Below, in pieces: positions 1-6,913 of a DNA stretch of 13,717 nucleotides; the stretch's first letter is position 1, and every line of letters starts with the position of its first letter. The notes below the pieces were generated by a model that was not told where the DNA came from, did not search any database, and worked only from the letters and a program-made list of their open reading frames with translations. The translations under genes and the position numbers were made by a program. The stretch is from Planctomycetaceae bacterium UBA4655 (GTDB lineage Bacteria; Planctomycetota; Planctomycetia; Pirellulales; UBA1268): contig DHLZ01000027.1 of the NCBI GenBank assembly GCA_002405515.1, positions 1-13,717 on the forward strand, read 5' to 3'.

Positions 1-17
1 GCGGATGGAGAAGTCGG

Positions 18-61
18 ACTACCGGGAGCATCAAGGAGTTGACATTGTTCTGCAGGGCAAC
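18..61 (+). repeat. Left copy of a ~44-bp dispersed repeat (repeat A)
   Basis: This stretch matches positions 13548-13590 at the other end of the window in the same orientation. By hand alignment 40 of 44 positions agree, with three substitutions and one missing base in the right copy. The shared core runs from ACTACCGGGAGCAT through GTTGACATT to GGGCAAC. Nothing in either copy looks like a gene, so it is best read as a dispersed repeat of this genome. Confidence 0.8.
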
Positions 62-80
62 TTGCGGCTCGGGCTTCCGT
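61..80 (-). repeat. Inverted single copy of the 20-bp core of the right-end tandem repeat (repeat B)
   Basis: The reverse complement of this segment differs at only 2 of 20 positions from ACGGAAGCCCGAGGCGCGAG, the start of each 48-bp unit at 13608-13717. It directly follows repeat A, whereas at the right end repeat B lies 17 bp after repeat A and in the opposite orientation. The two elements therefore travel together but in different arrangements. Confidence 0.7.
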
Positions 81-509
81 GGGACCGTGGTGCCGCTCAG
101 TCAGCCGAAAACCACTGTCAACAACATCGTGCTCGGGGTAGTAGTAGTAAACGTCTACCTTCGGGGATGGTCGGGATACTTCCGGACCTGCACGGAGGAG
201 AACACTCACCGACTTCTCAGGTGGGATGCCCACACCCGGCGACCGCTGCGGGAGATCCTCGTGCGGCAGAAGAAGCGACCCCGACATCTCTCCCGGCACT
301 TGCAGCAACGCGGTGTGAGCCGGCGTGGAGCCACGCAGGCCGCATACTGCCGACGTGGAGTGTGGTATCAGGCCAACACCTACGGGATGACCGTGGCCTA
401 CCCGAACGCTTGGTTCCACGAGCGTCTCGTGTCACTGGCGTCCACGCGGGATGAACTGAACCCCCGCCCACAACCGGCCTCTGGTCAAACGCTGTTGTTC
501 GACCTGTGA
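81..509 (+). pseudogene. Group II intron reverse transcriptase/maturase, C-terminal fragment
   Basis: In full form this protein binds its intron RNA, helps it splice and reverse-transcribes it into a target. Only the thumb/maturase (GIIM-like) end remains. Recognisable blocks are NVYLRGWSGYFR, HTRRPLREILVRQKKRP, RHLQQRGVSRRGA and YPNAWFHERLVSL, in the order usual for these proteins. The palm domain with its catalytic aspartates (YADD-type motif) is absent. The frame stays open into the repeats on the left, but the earliest start codon (TTG at 39) lies inside repeat A, so it is not a true start. A (GTA)4 run at 138-149 adds extra valines between TVNNIVL and NVYLRGW. The family is clear; the fragment is dead as an enzyme. 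Confidence 0.85.
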
Positions 510-522
510 GACCGAGCCCAAA

Positions 523-594
523 GAGCCGGACGTGTGACCCACAAGTCCGGTTCTGTGAGAGGCATGGGGCCGAAAGCCCCCGGGCCTACTCGAC
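523..594 (+). ncRNA. Group II intron domains V and VI
   Basis: Domain V (523-553) shows a 9-bp lower helix between 523-531 and 545-553, including the AGC triad at 524-526, and a two-base AA bulge at 543-544. The upper helix has only 3 bp (532-534 with 540-542) and a five-base loop, where the family normally has 5 bp capped by a GNRA loop. Domain VI follows: AGGC at 560-563 pairs with GCCT at 584-587, enclosing GGGGC (566-570) paired with GCCCC (576-580). A588, seven bases from the 3' end counted inclusively, is a plausible branch point. The shortened domain V argues that this copy is inactive. Confidence 0.8.
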
Positions 595-662
595 CGGCGA
601 GGGCACACGGGCAGCTCCGAACCCTGCACGCTTGACACGCACCAGAACAATCTTGAACAGCG

Positions 663-1271
663 TCACATGCCGTACGGAAAGTCGGCATGATCGGTGAGGC
701 CGCTTGATCGCACAGGTCCGAGGGCCTTCGCATACTCGAGAAGGATCGCGAGGGCGAAGCCGATCCGCTTGCGGATCCAGGCGTCGCGTTCGCCGGCGGG
801 CGAGTCTCCCTCGAGCACGTCGTTCACGTCCTGCACGATCACGTGCTCGGGGATGTAGAGCAGGCGATTGTTCTTGTAGCCGCTCGTGCGGAGCTCGTTC
901 ACCGGATAGCTGCCGCCGCGGCCGCTCGACACCGCCACGATGAGGGCCGGCTTGTGGGCGACCTCCTTCGGGCCGGCGAAGAGCAGGAGGTTTTTGAGAC
1001 CCGGCGGCACGGTGCCCGCCCACTCGGGCGTCACGATCACGAAGCCGTCGGCCTTCCGCAGCCGGTCGCGGATCGGCTTCCAGGTCGCGGCGAGCGGACT
1101 GTCTCCCTGCCAGAGGCTCTCGTCCCAGAGCGGCAGCGGGTTGCCCGCGAGGTCGATCGTGTCGACCGCGACGGCGGCGGCGATCGAGGCCAGTTGCCCG
1201 GCGACGAACGCCCCGACCCGGCTCGATTCGCTCCCTCTGCGGTGGCTTCCGACGATGATGGCGATCTGCAT
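663..1271 (-). CDS. NADPH-dependent FMN reductase family protein
   Basis: Predicted 202-residue cytoplasmic flavoprotein of the flavodoxin-like fold, which uses NAD(P)H to reduce flavin or another acceptor such as a quinone or azo compound. The N-terminus MQIAIIVGSHRRGSESSR is the first strand and FMN-phosphate loop. VTPEWAGTVPPGLKNLLLF (about residues 80-98) matches the family's TPEYN-x-PG-LKN block, and SSGRGGSYPVNELR is the loop near the flavin ring. The ATG at 1271 is preferred because GAGGAG lies 11 nt upstream (complement of 1282-1287). An upstream extension to 1475 would add 68 residues without family character and remove the usual N-terminal position of the FMN loop. It stands alone and diverges from the glycosyltransferase gene. 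The physiological acceptor cannot be told. Confidence 0.88.
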   Translation of the reverse strand: MQIAIIVGSHRRGSESSRVGAFVAGQLASIAAAVAVDTIDLAGNPLPLWDESLWQGDSPLAATWKPIRDRLRKADGFVIVTPEWAGTVPPGLKNLLLFAGPKEVAHKPALIVAVSSGRGGSYPVNELRTSGYKNNRLLYIPEHVIVQDVNDVLEGDSPAGERDAWIRKRIGFALAILLEYAKALGPVRSSGLTDHADFPYGM

Positions 1272-1281
1272 GGTGGGTCTG

Positions 1282-1287
1282 CTCCTC
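1282..1287 (-). promoter_or_regulatory. Ribosome binding site deciding the FMN reductase start
   Basis: The minus-strand sequence GAGGAG lies 10 bases before the ATG at 1271. This supports that start over the longer open frame reaching to 1475. Confidence 0.6.
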
Positions 1288-1395
1288 GGGGTGTTGTGCG
1301 AAGGGGTGCCGGGGGGGCCGCGGATGGCGCCTGCCGCCCAAAGATGGTAGCGTTTGGGCCGGCGCGTGGCCCACGTGCTCCCAGAGATGCCCACC

Positions 1396-4143
1396 ATGCC
1401 CGAACATGGCCGTGCCGACACCGATCCGCCCGACTTCACTGCGGGCGTGCTCACGCTCCTCCTCGCCGCGTTCACCTACGTCTTCGGGCTCGGGTCGCTC
1501 CACATCATGACCAATGGCGACGAGCTGCTCTACGCACACATCACCCGCATGACGGCTGCGTCGGGCAGCTGGCTGCCGCTGGCCTGCGAGATCCCCGAAA
1601 TGGTGAATACGAAGCCCCCCTTCATCTTCTGGCAGGGGATATTCTCGACGTCGTGGGGCAGTCGCTGGAGCCTCTGGTCGCTGCGATGGCCGAGCCTCGT
1701 CTGGACCGGCCTCACGGCGGCGGTCGTCGGGATCGTCGCGTGGCGATGCTGCGGGGGCGACCGCGGGAAGGGGCTGCTCGCCGCCGGGATCTATCTCGCG
1801 TTTCTCGGCACCTACCGCTACGGCCGGCCGTTTCTCACGAACCCCCCGGAGATCTTCTGGCTCTTTCTCACCTTCTCGGTGCTGCTCCTGTTTCGGCCGA
1901 GGTCGTTCGACTCGCGATTCATCGTGCCGACGCTTCTGGGAGTGTTCGTGGGGCTCGCGCTCCTCGCGAAGTCGTTCGCGATCCTCGCGCCGACGGGGCT
2001 TTCGCTTGCGGCCTGGCACCTTGCCGAGCGGGAATGGAACCTGCGGTCGTTCGTGGCCCGTTCGCTGCCGGGACTCGTCTGGACGGCGACGGTGGCCCTT
2101 TCGATCTTCGGCCTCTGGTTTTTGTTCGACCCCGAGCCGGGCCGCATCTGGAACCGGTTCGTGCTCGGCGAGAATTTTGCGAAGCTCGACCACGGCGCCC
2201 CGAGCTACCTGGCCGCCATGTTCTGGGGTTCCAAGAGCGTCTGGATGCTTTTCGCCGGATGGTTTTCGAACGCGGGGCTGCTCGCGTTTCCGCTTCTCGG
2301 CACGATGATCCGCGGGTGGCAGCGCCGCGGCGAGGCCTCGCACGAGGAAAGCCTGCTCTGGCTGCTCTGCGGGGCGACCTTTCTTTTTTATTGCATCCCG
2401 ACACAGCGCTCGGGCCGCTACCTGCTCGACGCGATGCCGGCCGCCGCGGTGCTCATGGCGATCCATTGGCGGCGGCTGCTCGCGACCGCCTTCGCGACGA
2501 CCGCGGTCGGCGCGGCCGCCGTTGCGGGGATCGTGGCGTGGCTCTCCGGCTGGCTCGTGCTGGAGATCGATCGCGTCGGTGTGTCGATCCCTTGGTGGCA
2601 CTGGCCGATCCTCTTCCTGGCGGCCGGACTGCCGGCGGTCGCGCTCGTGCGTCGGCGTTTGCTGCCGTTGCTCGCCGTGCCGTCGGCATTGCTCGCCTAT
2701 CTTTCGATCGCGAGCCTCATGACGGTGTTCGATCCTCCGGCCGGCGGCTTCGATGCGAAAACGGTCGAGGCTGCCCGCGGCAAGGTCGTCTGGGCGCCAG
2801 AGGACTTCTTCGCGGCGTGCGAGCGTCAGCGGATGCTGCTGCCCGGCGCGGCTGTGAGGGGCTACAAGATGGTCGACGGCGGGCCGGCGGCCGAGCAGAC
2901 CTCCGCGGGCGAGCTTGCGATCCTGCTCCGCGGCGTCGACGAGCCGCCCCCGACGTCCGCGATCGGCAGCCGGCTCGAACTTGGCGCGAGGCACACGGCC
3001 GGGCAGTTCATCGAGATGCTCCGGGGCCGGGTCGGACGCCATCTGTTTCGTCGCGAGTGGCTCGTGCCGATCGTGGCGTCGCTCGTCGGCAACGACGTCC
3101 GTTCGTCGCCTCCGGCGAGCGTGTCGGAAGCCGTCGCGATCGCCGTCGAGCTTTCGCGGGCCGACGGGATCGCGGGCCAGGCGTCGCTCGCCGCGACGGC
3201 CGACGTCCTCGCAGGCGTGCCTGCCGTGCATGTGCTGCCCTGCCTGGCGGCCTTCGGCGATGCGACGCCCGCCGGGGCGAACTGGCTGCGAAACGCCCTC
3301 GATCGCGCTGCCGACCGGCTCGGCGACTCGCTCGCGGCCGATCCGCTTGCGGACTATGTCGCCGACACGAAGCGGCCGGCGAAGGGAAGGAATCTCGCGT
3401 ATGCCTGGCTCGCTTCCCGCGACGCCGGGCGGGCCGAACGGATGCTCGACGGCATGCTCGACGACCCCTCGCTCGACCTGCGGCGGGAGGCGGTCGAGAG
3501 GCTGCTCGCGACCGCCGCGAAGGCCGACGAGGCGGCGACGAAGGAAGCCCATCGCACGGCCCTCGCCGCCGCCCGTGACGTCGATCAGGTGGAGCGGATC
3601 GCCCAGTGGCTCACCGAGCACGGCGAAGCGGTCGATCTCGCGGCGGTGCTCGGGTTCGTGCGGCGGTGGAAGGTGAGCGAGACGTTCGACAACGCCCGCG
3701 GCGTCGGCTTCGCCACGATCCATCGGCCGGAGGAACAGGCCGCCGACACGGCGGGCTGGAAGGAGGTCGTCTCGACGGATCGGCTGGGCGCCGTCGATCT
3801 CAACGCCGCGATCGCCGCGAAGAAGGGCGTGCTCGCCTACGCGGTGGCCGAGATCGACATGCCGCGGCCCGGCCCCGCGGAGGTGCGGATCGGAAGCCCC
3901 TGCGCCGTGAAGGTCTGGGTGAACGGCACGCCCGTGATGGCCCACGAGATCTACCACGCGTCGGAGGCGGTGGACCAGTACGTCGCGACGGCCGACTTCC
4001 GTGCGGGCACCAACACGATCCTCGTGAAGTGCTGCCAGAACGAGCAGACCGAGGCCTGGGCGGCGGACTGGAAGTTTCAGCTGCGGGTCTGCGACCGGCT
4101 CGGAACGCCGCTCGGCTCGCAGCGAGCGGAGGTGCGCCCATGA
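1396..4143 (+). CDS. GT39/ArnT-like membrane glycosyltransferase with a fused C-terminal extension
   Basis: Large integral membrane protein (915 residues from this ATG) expected to move a sugar from a polyprenyl-phosphate donor to an acceptor on the outer face of the cytoplasmic membrane. Residues 17-445 hold many hydrophobic segments. NGDELLYAHITRM (D42-E43) fits the acidic motif in the first outer loop, NTKPPFIFW fits the K-P-P motif, and SGRYLLDAMPA fits the later R-x-Y-P block. A soluble domain (about 446-556) contains RMLLPGAAVRGY and ARHTAGQFIEMLRGR, common in bacterial homologues. Beyond about 3110 follow some 180 alanine-rich helical residues and a beta-rich domain with WKVSETFDNARGVGF and KVWVNGTPVMAHEIYH, normally a separate planctomycete protein. 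AGAG 9 nt upstream favours 1396; ATG 1387 and TTG 1354 are alternatives. Substrates are unknown. Confidence 0.85.
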   Translation: MPEHGRADTDPPDFTAGVLTLLLAAFTYVFGLGSLHIMTNGDELLYAHITRMTAASGSWLPLACEIPEMVNTKPPFIFWQGIFSTSWGSRWSLWSLRWPSLVWTGLTAAVVGIVAWRCCGGDRGKGLLAAGIYLAFLGTYRYGRPFLTNPPEIFWLFLTFSVLLLFRPRSFDSRFIVPTLLGVFVGLALLAKSFAILAPTGLSLAAWHLAEREWNLRSFVARSLPGLVWTATVALSIFGLWFLFDPEPGRIWNRFVLGENFAKLDHGAPSYLAAMFWGSKSVWMLFAGWFSNAGLLAFPLLGTMIRGWQRRGEASHEESLLWLLCGATFLFYCIPTQRSGRYLLDAMPAAAVLMAIHWRRLLATAFATTAVGAAAVAGIVAWLSGWLVLEIDRVGVSIPWWHWPILFLAAGLPAVALVRRRLLPLLAVPSALLAYLSIASLMTVFDPPAGGFDAKTVEAARGKVVWAPEDFFAACERQRMLLPGAAVRGYKMVDGGPAAEQTSAGELAILLRGVDEPPPTSAIGSRLELGARHTAGQFIEMLRGRVGRHLFRREWLVPIVASLVGNDVRSSPPASVSEAVAIAVELSRADGIAGQASLAATADVLAGVPAVHVLPCLAAFGDATPAGANWLRNALDRAADRLGDSLAADPLADYVADTKRPAKGRNLAYAWLASRDAGRAERMLDGMLDDPSLDLRREAVERLLATAAKADEAATKEAHRTALAAARDVDQVERIAQWLTEHGEAVDLAAVLGFVRRWKVSETFDNARGVGFATIHRPEEQAADTAGWKEVVSTDRLGAVDLNAAIAAKKGVLAYAVAEIDMPRPGPAEVRIGSPCAVKVWVNGTPVMAHEIYHASEAVDQYVATADFRAGTNTILVKCCQNEQTEAWAADWKFQLRVCDRLGTPLGSQRAEVRP

Positions 4144-5384
4144 GACGCTGCGACGACGCTTGGTCGGTCGGCGGTCTCCTGGCGACGATCCTCGTCGGCC
4201 TGCTGGCGACGGTGACCGCGGCGGCCGGCGACTGGCCGGAGTTTCGCGGGGCCGACGGCCGCGGCGTGGCGGACGACGCGACGGTTCGCAGCCGGTGGAG
4301 CGAGTCGGAGGGAATCGCCTGGAAGGCCGACCTGCCCGGCCGCGGCGCGTCGAGCCCGATCGTCGTAGGGGATCTCGTTGTCGTGACGGCCGCGGGCGGC
4401 GGCAAGCAGGACAGGCTCCACGTGCTCGCGTTCGACGCCGCGACCGGCAGGCCTCGCTGGCAGCGGACGCTTTGGGCCACGGGGCGGACGTTCTGCCATC
4501 CAACGAGCTCGGTCGCCGCGGGCACTCCCGCGAGCGACGGCAGGCGGATCGTCGCCCTCTACTCGTCGTGCGATCTTTTCTGCCTCGACCTGGAGGGGCG
4601 GCTCGTCTGGCAGCGGAACCTCGCCGTCGAGCATCCGCGGAGCGGCAACGACGTCGGCATGGGGTCGAGCCCGAGGATCATCGACGGCACCGTCGTCGTG
4701 CAGATCGACTGCCAGGGAGATGCCTTCGTTTCAGGAATCGATCTCGCCACCGGAGAAGACCGGTGGACGTCGCCGCGGGAGAAGATCGCGAGCTGGTCGT
4801 CGCCGCTTGCGGTGCGGCTGCCGGGCCAGGCTGCGACCGAGCCGGCCCGCGGCGTGCTCCTCCAGAATCCAAACGGCCTCGAACTGCGAGACGCCGCCGA
4901 CGGCCGGCTCGCATGGTCGTGGAAGGGACAATGCTCCGGCATCCCGATGGCGACCGAACGCGACGGCAGGCTGCTCGTGCCCGGCGACGGCATGACGGCG
5001 ATCGATCCTCGCGGCGGGCGGTCGGAGCCGGCCTGGACGTCTGCGAAGCTCTCCTGCGGCATCGCGAGCCCCGTCGCCTTCGGCGACTCGGTCGTCACGC
5101 TCAACCGCGCGGGCGTGCTCGTCGTCGGCAACGCTGCCGACGGGTCGATCCGCGGCCAGCTGCGGCTCGCGGGCTCGTTCTGGGCGAGCCCGATCGTCGT
5201 CGGCACGACGGTCGTCGCGGTCAACAAGGAAGGGAAGACTTTCCTCGTGTCGGTCGATGGCGAGCCGAGGATCATCGCCGAGAACGAGCTGCCCGGCACG
5301 TTCACCGCCACGCCCGCCGTCGCCAACGGCAGCCTCTACCTGCGCGGCGAATCGACCCTCTGGAAGACAGCCAAGGACGATTAA
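4140..5384 (+). CDS. Exported PQQ-binding-like beta-propeller repeat protein
   Basis: A 414-residue protein with an N-terminal hydrophobic segment (LLATILVGLLATVTAAA) that looks like a signal peptide, so it should work in the periplasm. After it comes DWPEFRGADGRGVADD, the usual opening of planctomycete PQQ-like propellers, followed by repeated blade elements such as GRGASSPIVVGDLVVVT, LHVLAFDAATGRPRWQR, VSGIDLATGEDRW and LWKT at the end. These match the A-W/D-x-x-T-G-x-x-x-W pattern of such blades. The family includes dehydrogenases, BamB-like scaffolds and many proteins of unknown role; no quinoprotein active-site residues stand out, so a binding or scaffold role is more likely. Its ATG overlaps the preceding TGA as ATGA, suggesting translational coupling with the glycosyltransferase. 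Confidence 0.9.
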   Translation: MRRCDDAWSVGGLLATILVGLLATVTAAAGDWPEFRGADGRGVADDATVRSRWSESEGIAWKADLPGRGASSPIVVGDLVVVTAAGGGKQDRLHVLAFDAATGRPRWQRTLWATGRTFCHPTSSVAAGTPASDGRRIVALYSSCDLFCLDLEGRLVWQRNLAVEHPRSGNDVGMGSSPRIIDGTVVVQIDCQGDAFVSGIDLATGEDRWTSPREKIASWSSPLAVRLPGQAATEPARGVLLQNPNGLELRDAADGRLAWSWKGQCSGIPMATERDGRLLVPGDGMTAIDPRGGRSEPAWTSAKLSCGIASPVAFGDSVVTLNRAGVLVVGNAADGSIRGQLRLAGSFWASPIVVGTTVVAVNKEGKTFLVSVDGEPRIIAENELPGTFTATPAVANGSLYLRGESTLWKTAKDD

Positions 5385-5390
5385 CCCGAG

Positions 5391-5420
5391 CCGGGTCGGC
5401 AGTTTCCGACTACGACCCGG
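5391..5420. terminator. Possible terminator hairpin between convergent genes
   Basis: CCGGGTCG at 5391-5398 pairs perfectly with CGACCCGG at 5413-5420, 6 nt after the stop codon of the propeller gene. An alternative inner pairing GTCGG/CCGAC (5395-5399 with 5406-5410) competes with it. There is no T tract, so termination is inferred only from position and stem strength. The rest of the 131-bp gap to the DUF1552 stop shows no gene. Confidence 0.4.
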
Positions 5421-5515
5421 TGACCGGACCGAGGAGGCAGCACCGGTCGCCGCGGCGGCATCGGCCGACGTGGAAGCGGGCGGCAGACCGGACCCCAGCC
5501 TCGTAGTCCACGACT

Positions 5516-6862
5516 TCAGACCAGCAGATCGGTCAGCGTCCCCGTGCTTTCCTTGAACGAGTCGACCGGGCAGCCGGCCTGCTGCAGCATCGTCAGATAG
5601 AGGTTCGAGAGGGGCTTGGGGCCGCCGGCCCGCTGGGCTTTGCCGGCGTCCTCTTTCGGCTGCCAGTAGACCTTGTACTGACCGTGCCGCCATCCGAGCC
5701 GTTTCCCGCCGGCCACCAAGGTCGGGCCGTCCGTGGCGTTGTGCGTGACTCCCTGCATGCCGCCCAACAGGATCTGGGTATGGTCGAGCAACGTTCCATC
5801 GGCGGCGGGGATGGCCTTCAGTTTGTCCATGAACCGCACGACCGCCTCGACGAGGAGCCGATCGCGACGCGCCAGCAAGACTTCGACTTTCGAGTCTTTC
5901 TGGGTGCCTTGGTGCCACAGGTCATGGCCACCCAGGGTGGGCAGGCCGAGGCTCCGCGCGAAGTCATGGATCTCCCGCAGCGGGCCTTGGCCGTCCTCAT
6001 GAGCGGTGATGCAGGTGCTGACACGGGTGGTGTCGGACTGGAATCCGAGGACCATCAGGTCGGTCATCGTGTCCACGAGTTCGGCGAGCGACTCGGTTCC
6101 TTTCTGCCAGTCTGGGACGCCACTTTCCTCGACCGCGGGCCGCGGCTTGTCCAGGGCCTGCTCGCGGAAGCCGATCCGCTGTTCGAGCCCGTGCAGCGAT
6201 TCGGCGAACTGGTCCATCCGTTGGCGGTCGGCCTGCCCGAGCGTGCGGGTGAAGTCGCGGAGATTTTCATTGACGCCGTCAACGACCGTTTTTCGCAAGT
6301 GCAGCCGCCGCCGCAAGGCGGACAACTCGGACTGTTCGACGGGGGGCAGCAGTTCCCGCAGGGCCTGGGCCGGGTTGCCGATGGCGGGGATATCGGCGCC
6401 CAGGGCGTTCCGTGACGCGGTGTTCGCACCGATGCCGTTCGCATAACTGAGGACGAGCGTTTCGCAGTAGGTCGTTCCGAAATGCTGCGCGAAGACCTGA
6501 TCCATGGAGATGGTGTTGCGGCCATCCACCACGTTGTGGCCGGTGAGCCAGTTCAGATTGTGGTAGTGGTGCCCGACCTCTCCGGAGATGTGCTTGAGGC
6601 CGCGAATCAGCGTGAACTGGTCGCGATGGTTGGCGAGGGGTTCGAGCGAAGGCGAGAGGGTGAAGTCGGTACCCTCGTCCTTGGGGTACCACTGGGGTCG
6701 AGCGATTCCGCCCGGCATGTAGATGCAGGCCAGCCGGGGTGGGTCGGCCCGCCGGCCGCCCGCAGCCCGTGATTCCTTCACCATGCACTCCAGCAGCGGC
6801 AGGGCCATCGCCGCCCCGGCGCCCTTGAGGATGGTCCGCCGATCGACGCGTTTTCCGAACAT
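5516..6862 (-). CDS. DUF1552 domain protein, Tat-exported
   Basis: A 448-residue protein of the DUF1552 family, common in planctomycetes and of unproven function; it is distantly grouped with sulfatase/phosphatase-like folds. The N-terminus VDRRTILKGAGAAMALPLLE contains a twin-arginine motif (R8-R9-T-I-L-K) and a hydrophobic run, so it is probably exported folded through Tat. Family blocks include RLACIYMPGGIARPQWYP, DQFTLIRGLKHISG, HYHNLNWLTGHNV, SMDQVFAQHFG, STCITAHEDGQGP and the C-terminal LSNLYLTMLQQAGCPVDSF. Length is normal and the frame intact. It starts 51 nt after the stop of the DUF1592-family gene, as in the usual planctomycete pair, so the two are likely co-transcribed and may act together. 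The ribosome binding site is weak. Confidence 0.93.
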   Translation of the reverse strand: MFGKRVDRRTILKGAGAAMALPLLECMVKESRAAGGRRADPPRLACIYMPGGIARPQWYPKDEGTDFTLSPSLEPLANHRDQFTLIRGLKHISGEVGHHYHNLNWLTGHNVVDGRNTISMDQVFAQHFGTTYCETLVLSYANGIGANTASRNALGADIPAIGNPAQALRELLPPVEQSELSALRRRLHLRKTVVDGVNENLRDFTRTLGQADRQRMDQFAESLHGLEQRIGFREQALDKPRPAVEESGVPDWQKGTESLAELVDTMTDLMVLGFQSDTTRVSTCITAHEDGQGPLREIHDFARSLGLPTLGGHDLWHQGTQKDSKVEVLLARRDRLLVEAVVRFMDKLKAIPAADGTLLDHTQILLGGMQGVTHNATDGPTLVAGGKRLGWRHGQYKVYWQPKEDAGKAQRAGGPKPLSNLYLTMLQQAGCPVDSFKESTGTLTDLLV

Positions 6863-6913
6863 GATGGACTCGCTTTCAGTGAAGTGTCGCCGGTCGTTCT
6901 CGGTCGCGTGTGT

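Larger units (their letters stand above)
81..594 (+). mobile_element. Group II intron remnant, 3' part only
   Basis: The segment holds the maturase end of an intron-encoded reverse transcriptase, followed about 14 nt after its stop by domains V and VI, which is the normal order at the 3' end of a bacterial group II intron. The 3' end reads CCTACTCGAC, typical of many bacterial introns, so the intron boundary is placed at 594. Domains I-III, the 5' splice site and most of the protein are missing, and the sequence is cut off on the left at repeats A and B. The left limit is approximate. It cannot splice in cis or move by itself. Confidence 0.85.

Noticed and set aside
40..65. Promoter -35 (TTGACA) within repeat A, also present in the right copy
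   Set aside because: Neither copy has a -10-like box at the right distance. The hexamer is just part of the repeat.
632..655. Promoter suggested by TTGACA at 632-637
   Set aside because: No -10-like hexamer follows at 16-18 bp, and no plus-strand gene begins downstream.
843..3578. A 911-codon plus-strand frame overlapping the FMN reductase and glycosyltransferase
   Set aside because: It crosses two genes with solid motifs in other frames and is rich in Arg/Ala/Gly without membrane segments or motifs.
586..4503. A 1305-codon open frame on the minus strand opposite the glycosyltransferase
   Set aside because: Its translation is dominated by Arg, Pro, Gly and His with no domain pattern. It is the expected mirror of a GC-rich gene whose own frame has clear motifs.
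5408..5508. Inverted repeat GACTACGA / TCGTAGTC spanning the convergent gap
   Set aside because: Eight base pairs separated by 85 nt can arise by chance in a gap of this size, and there is no supporting structure between them.
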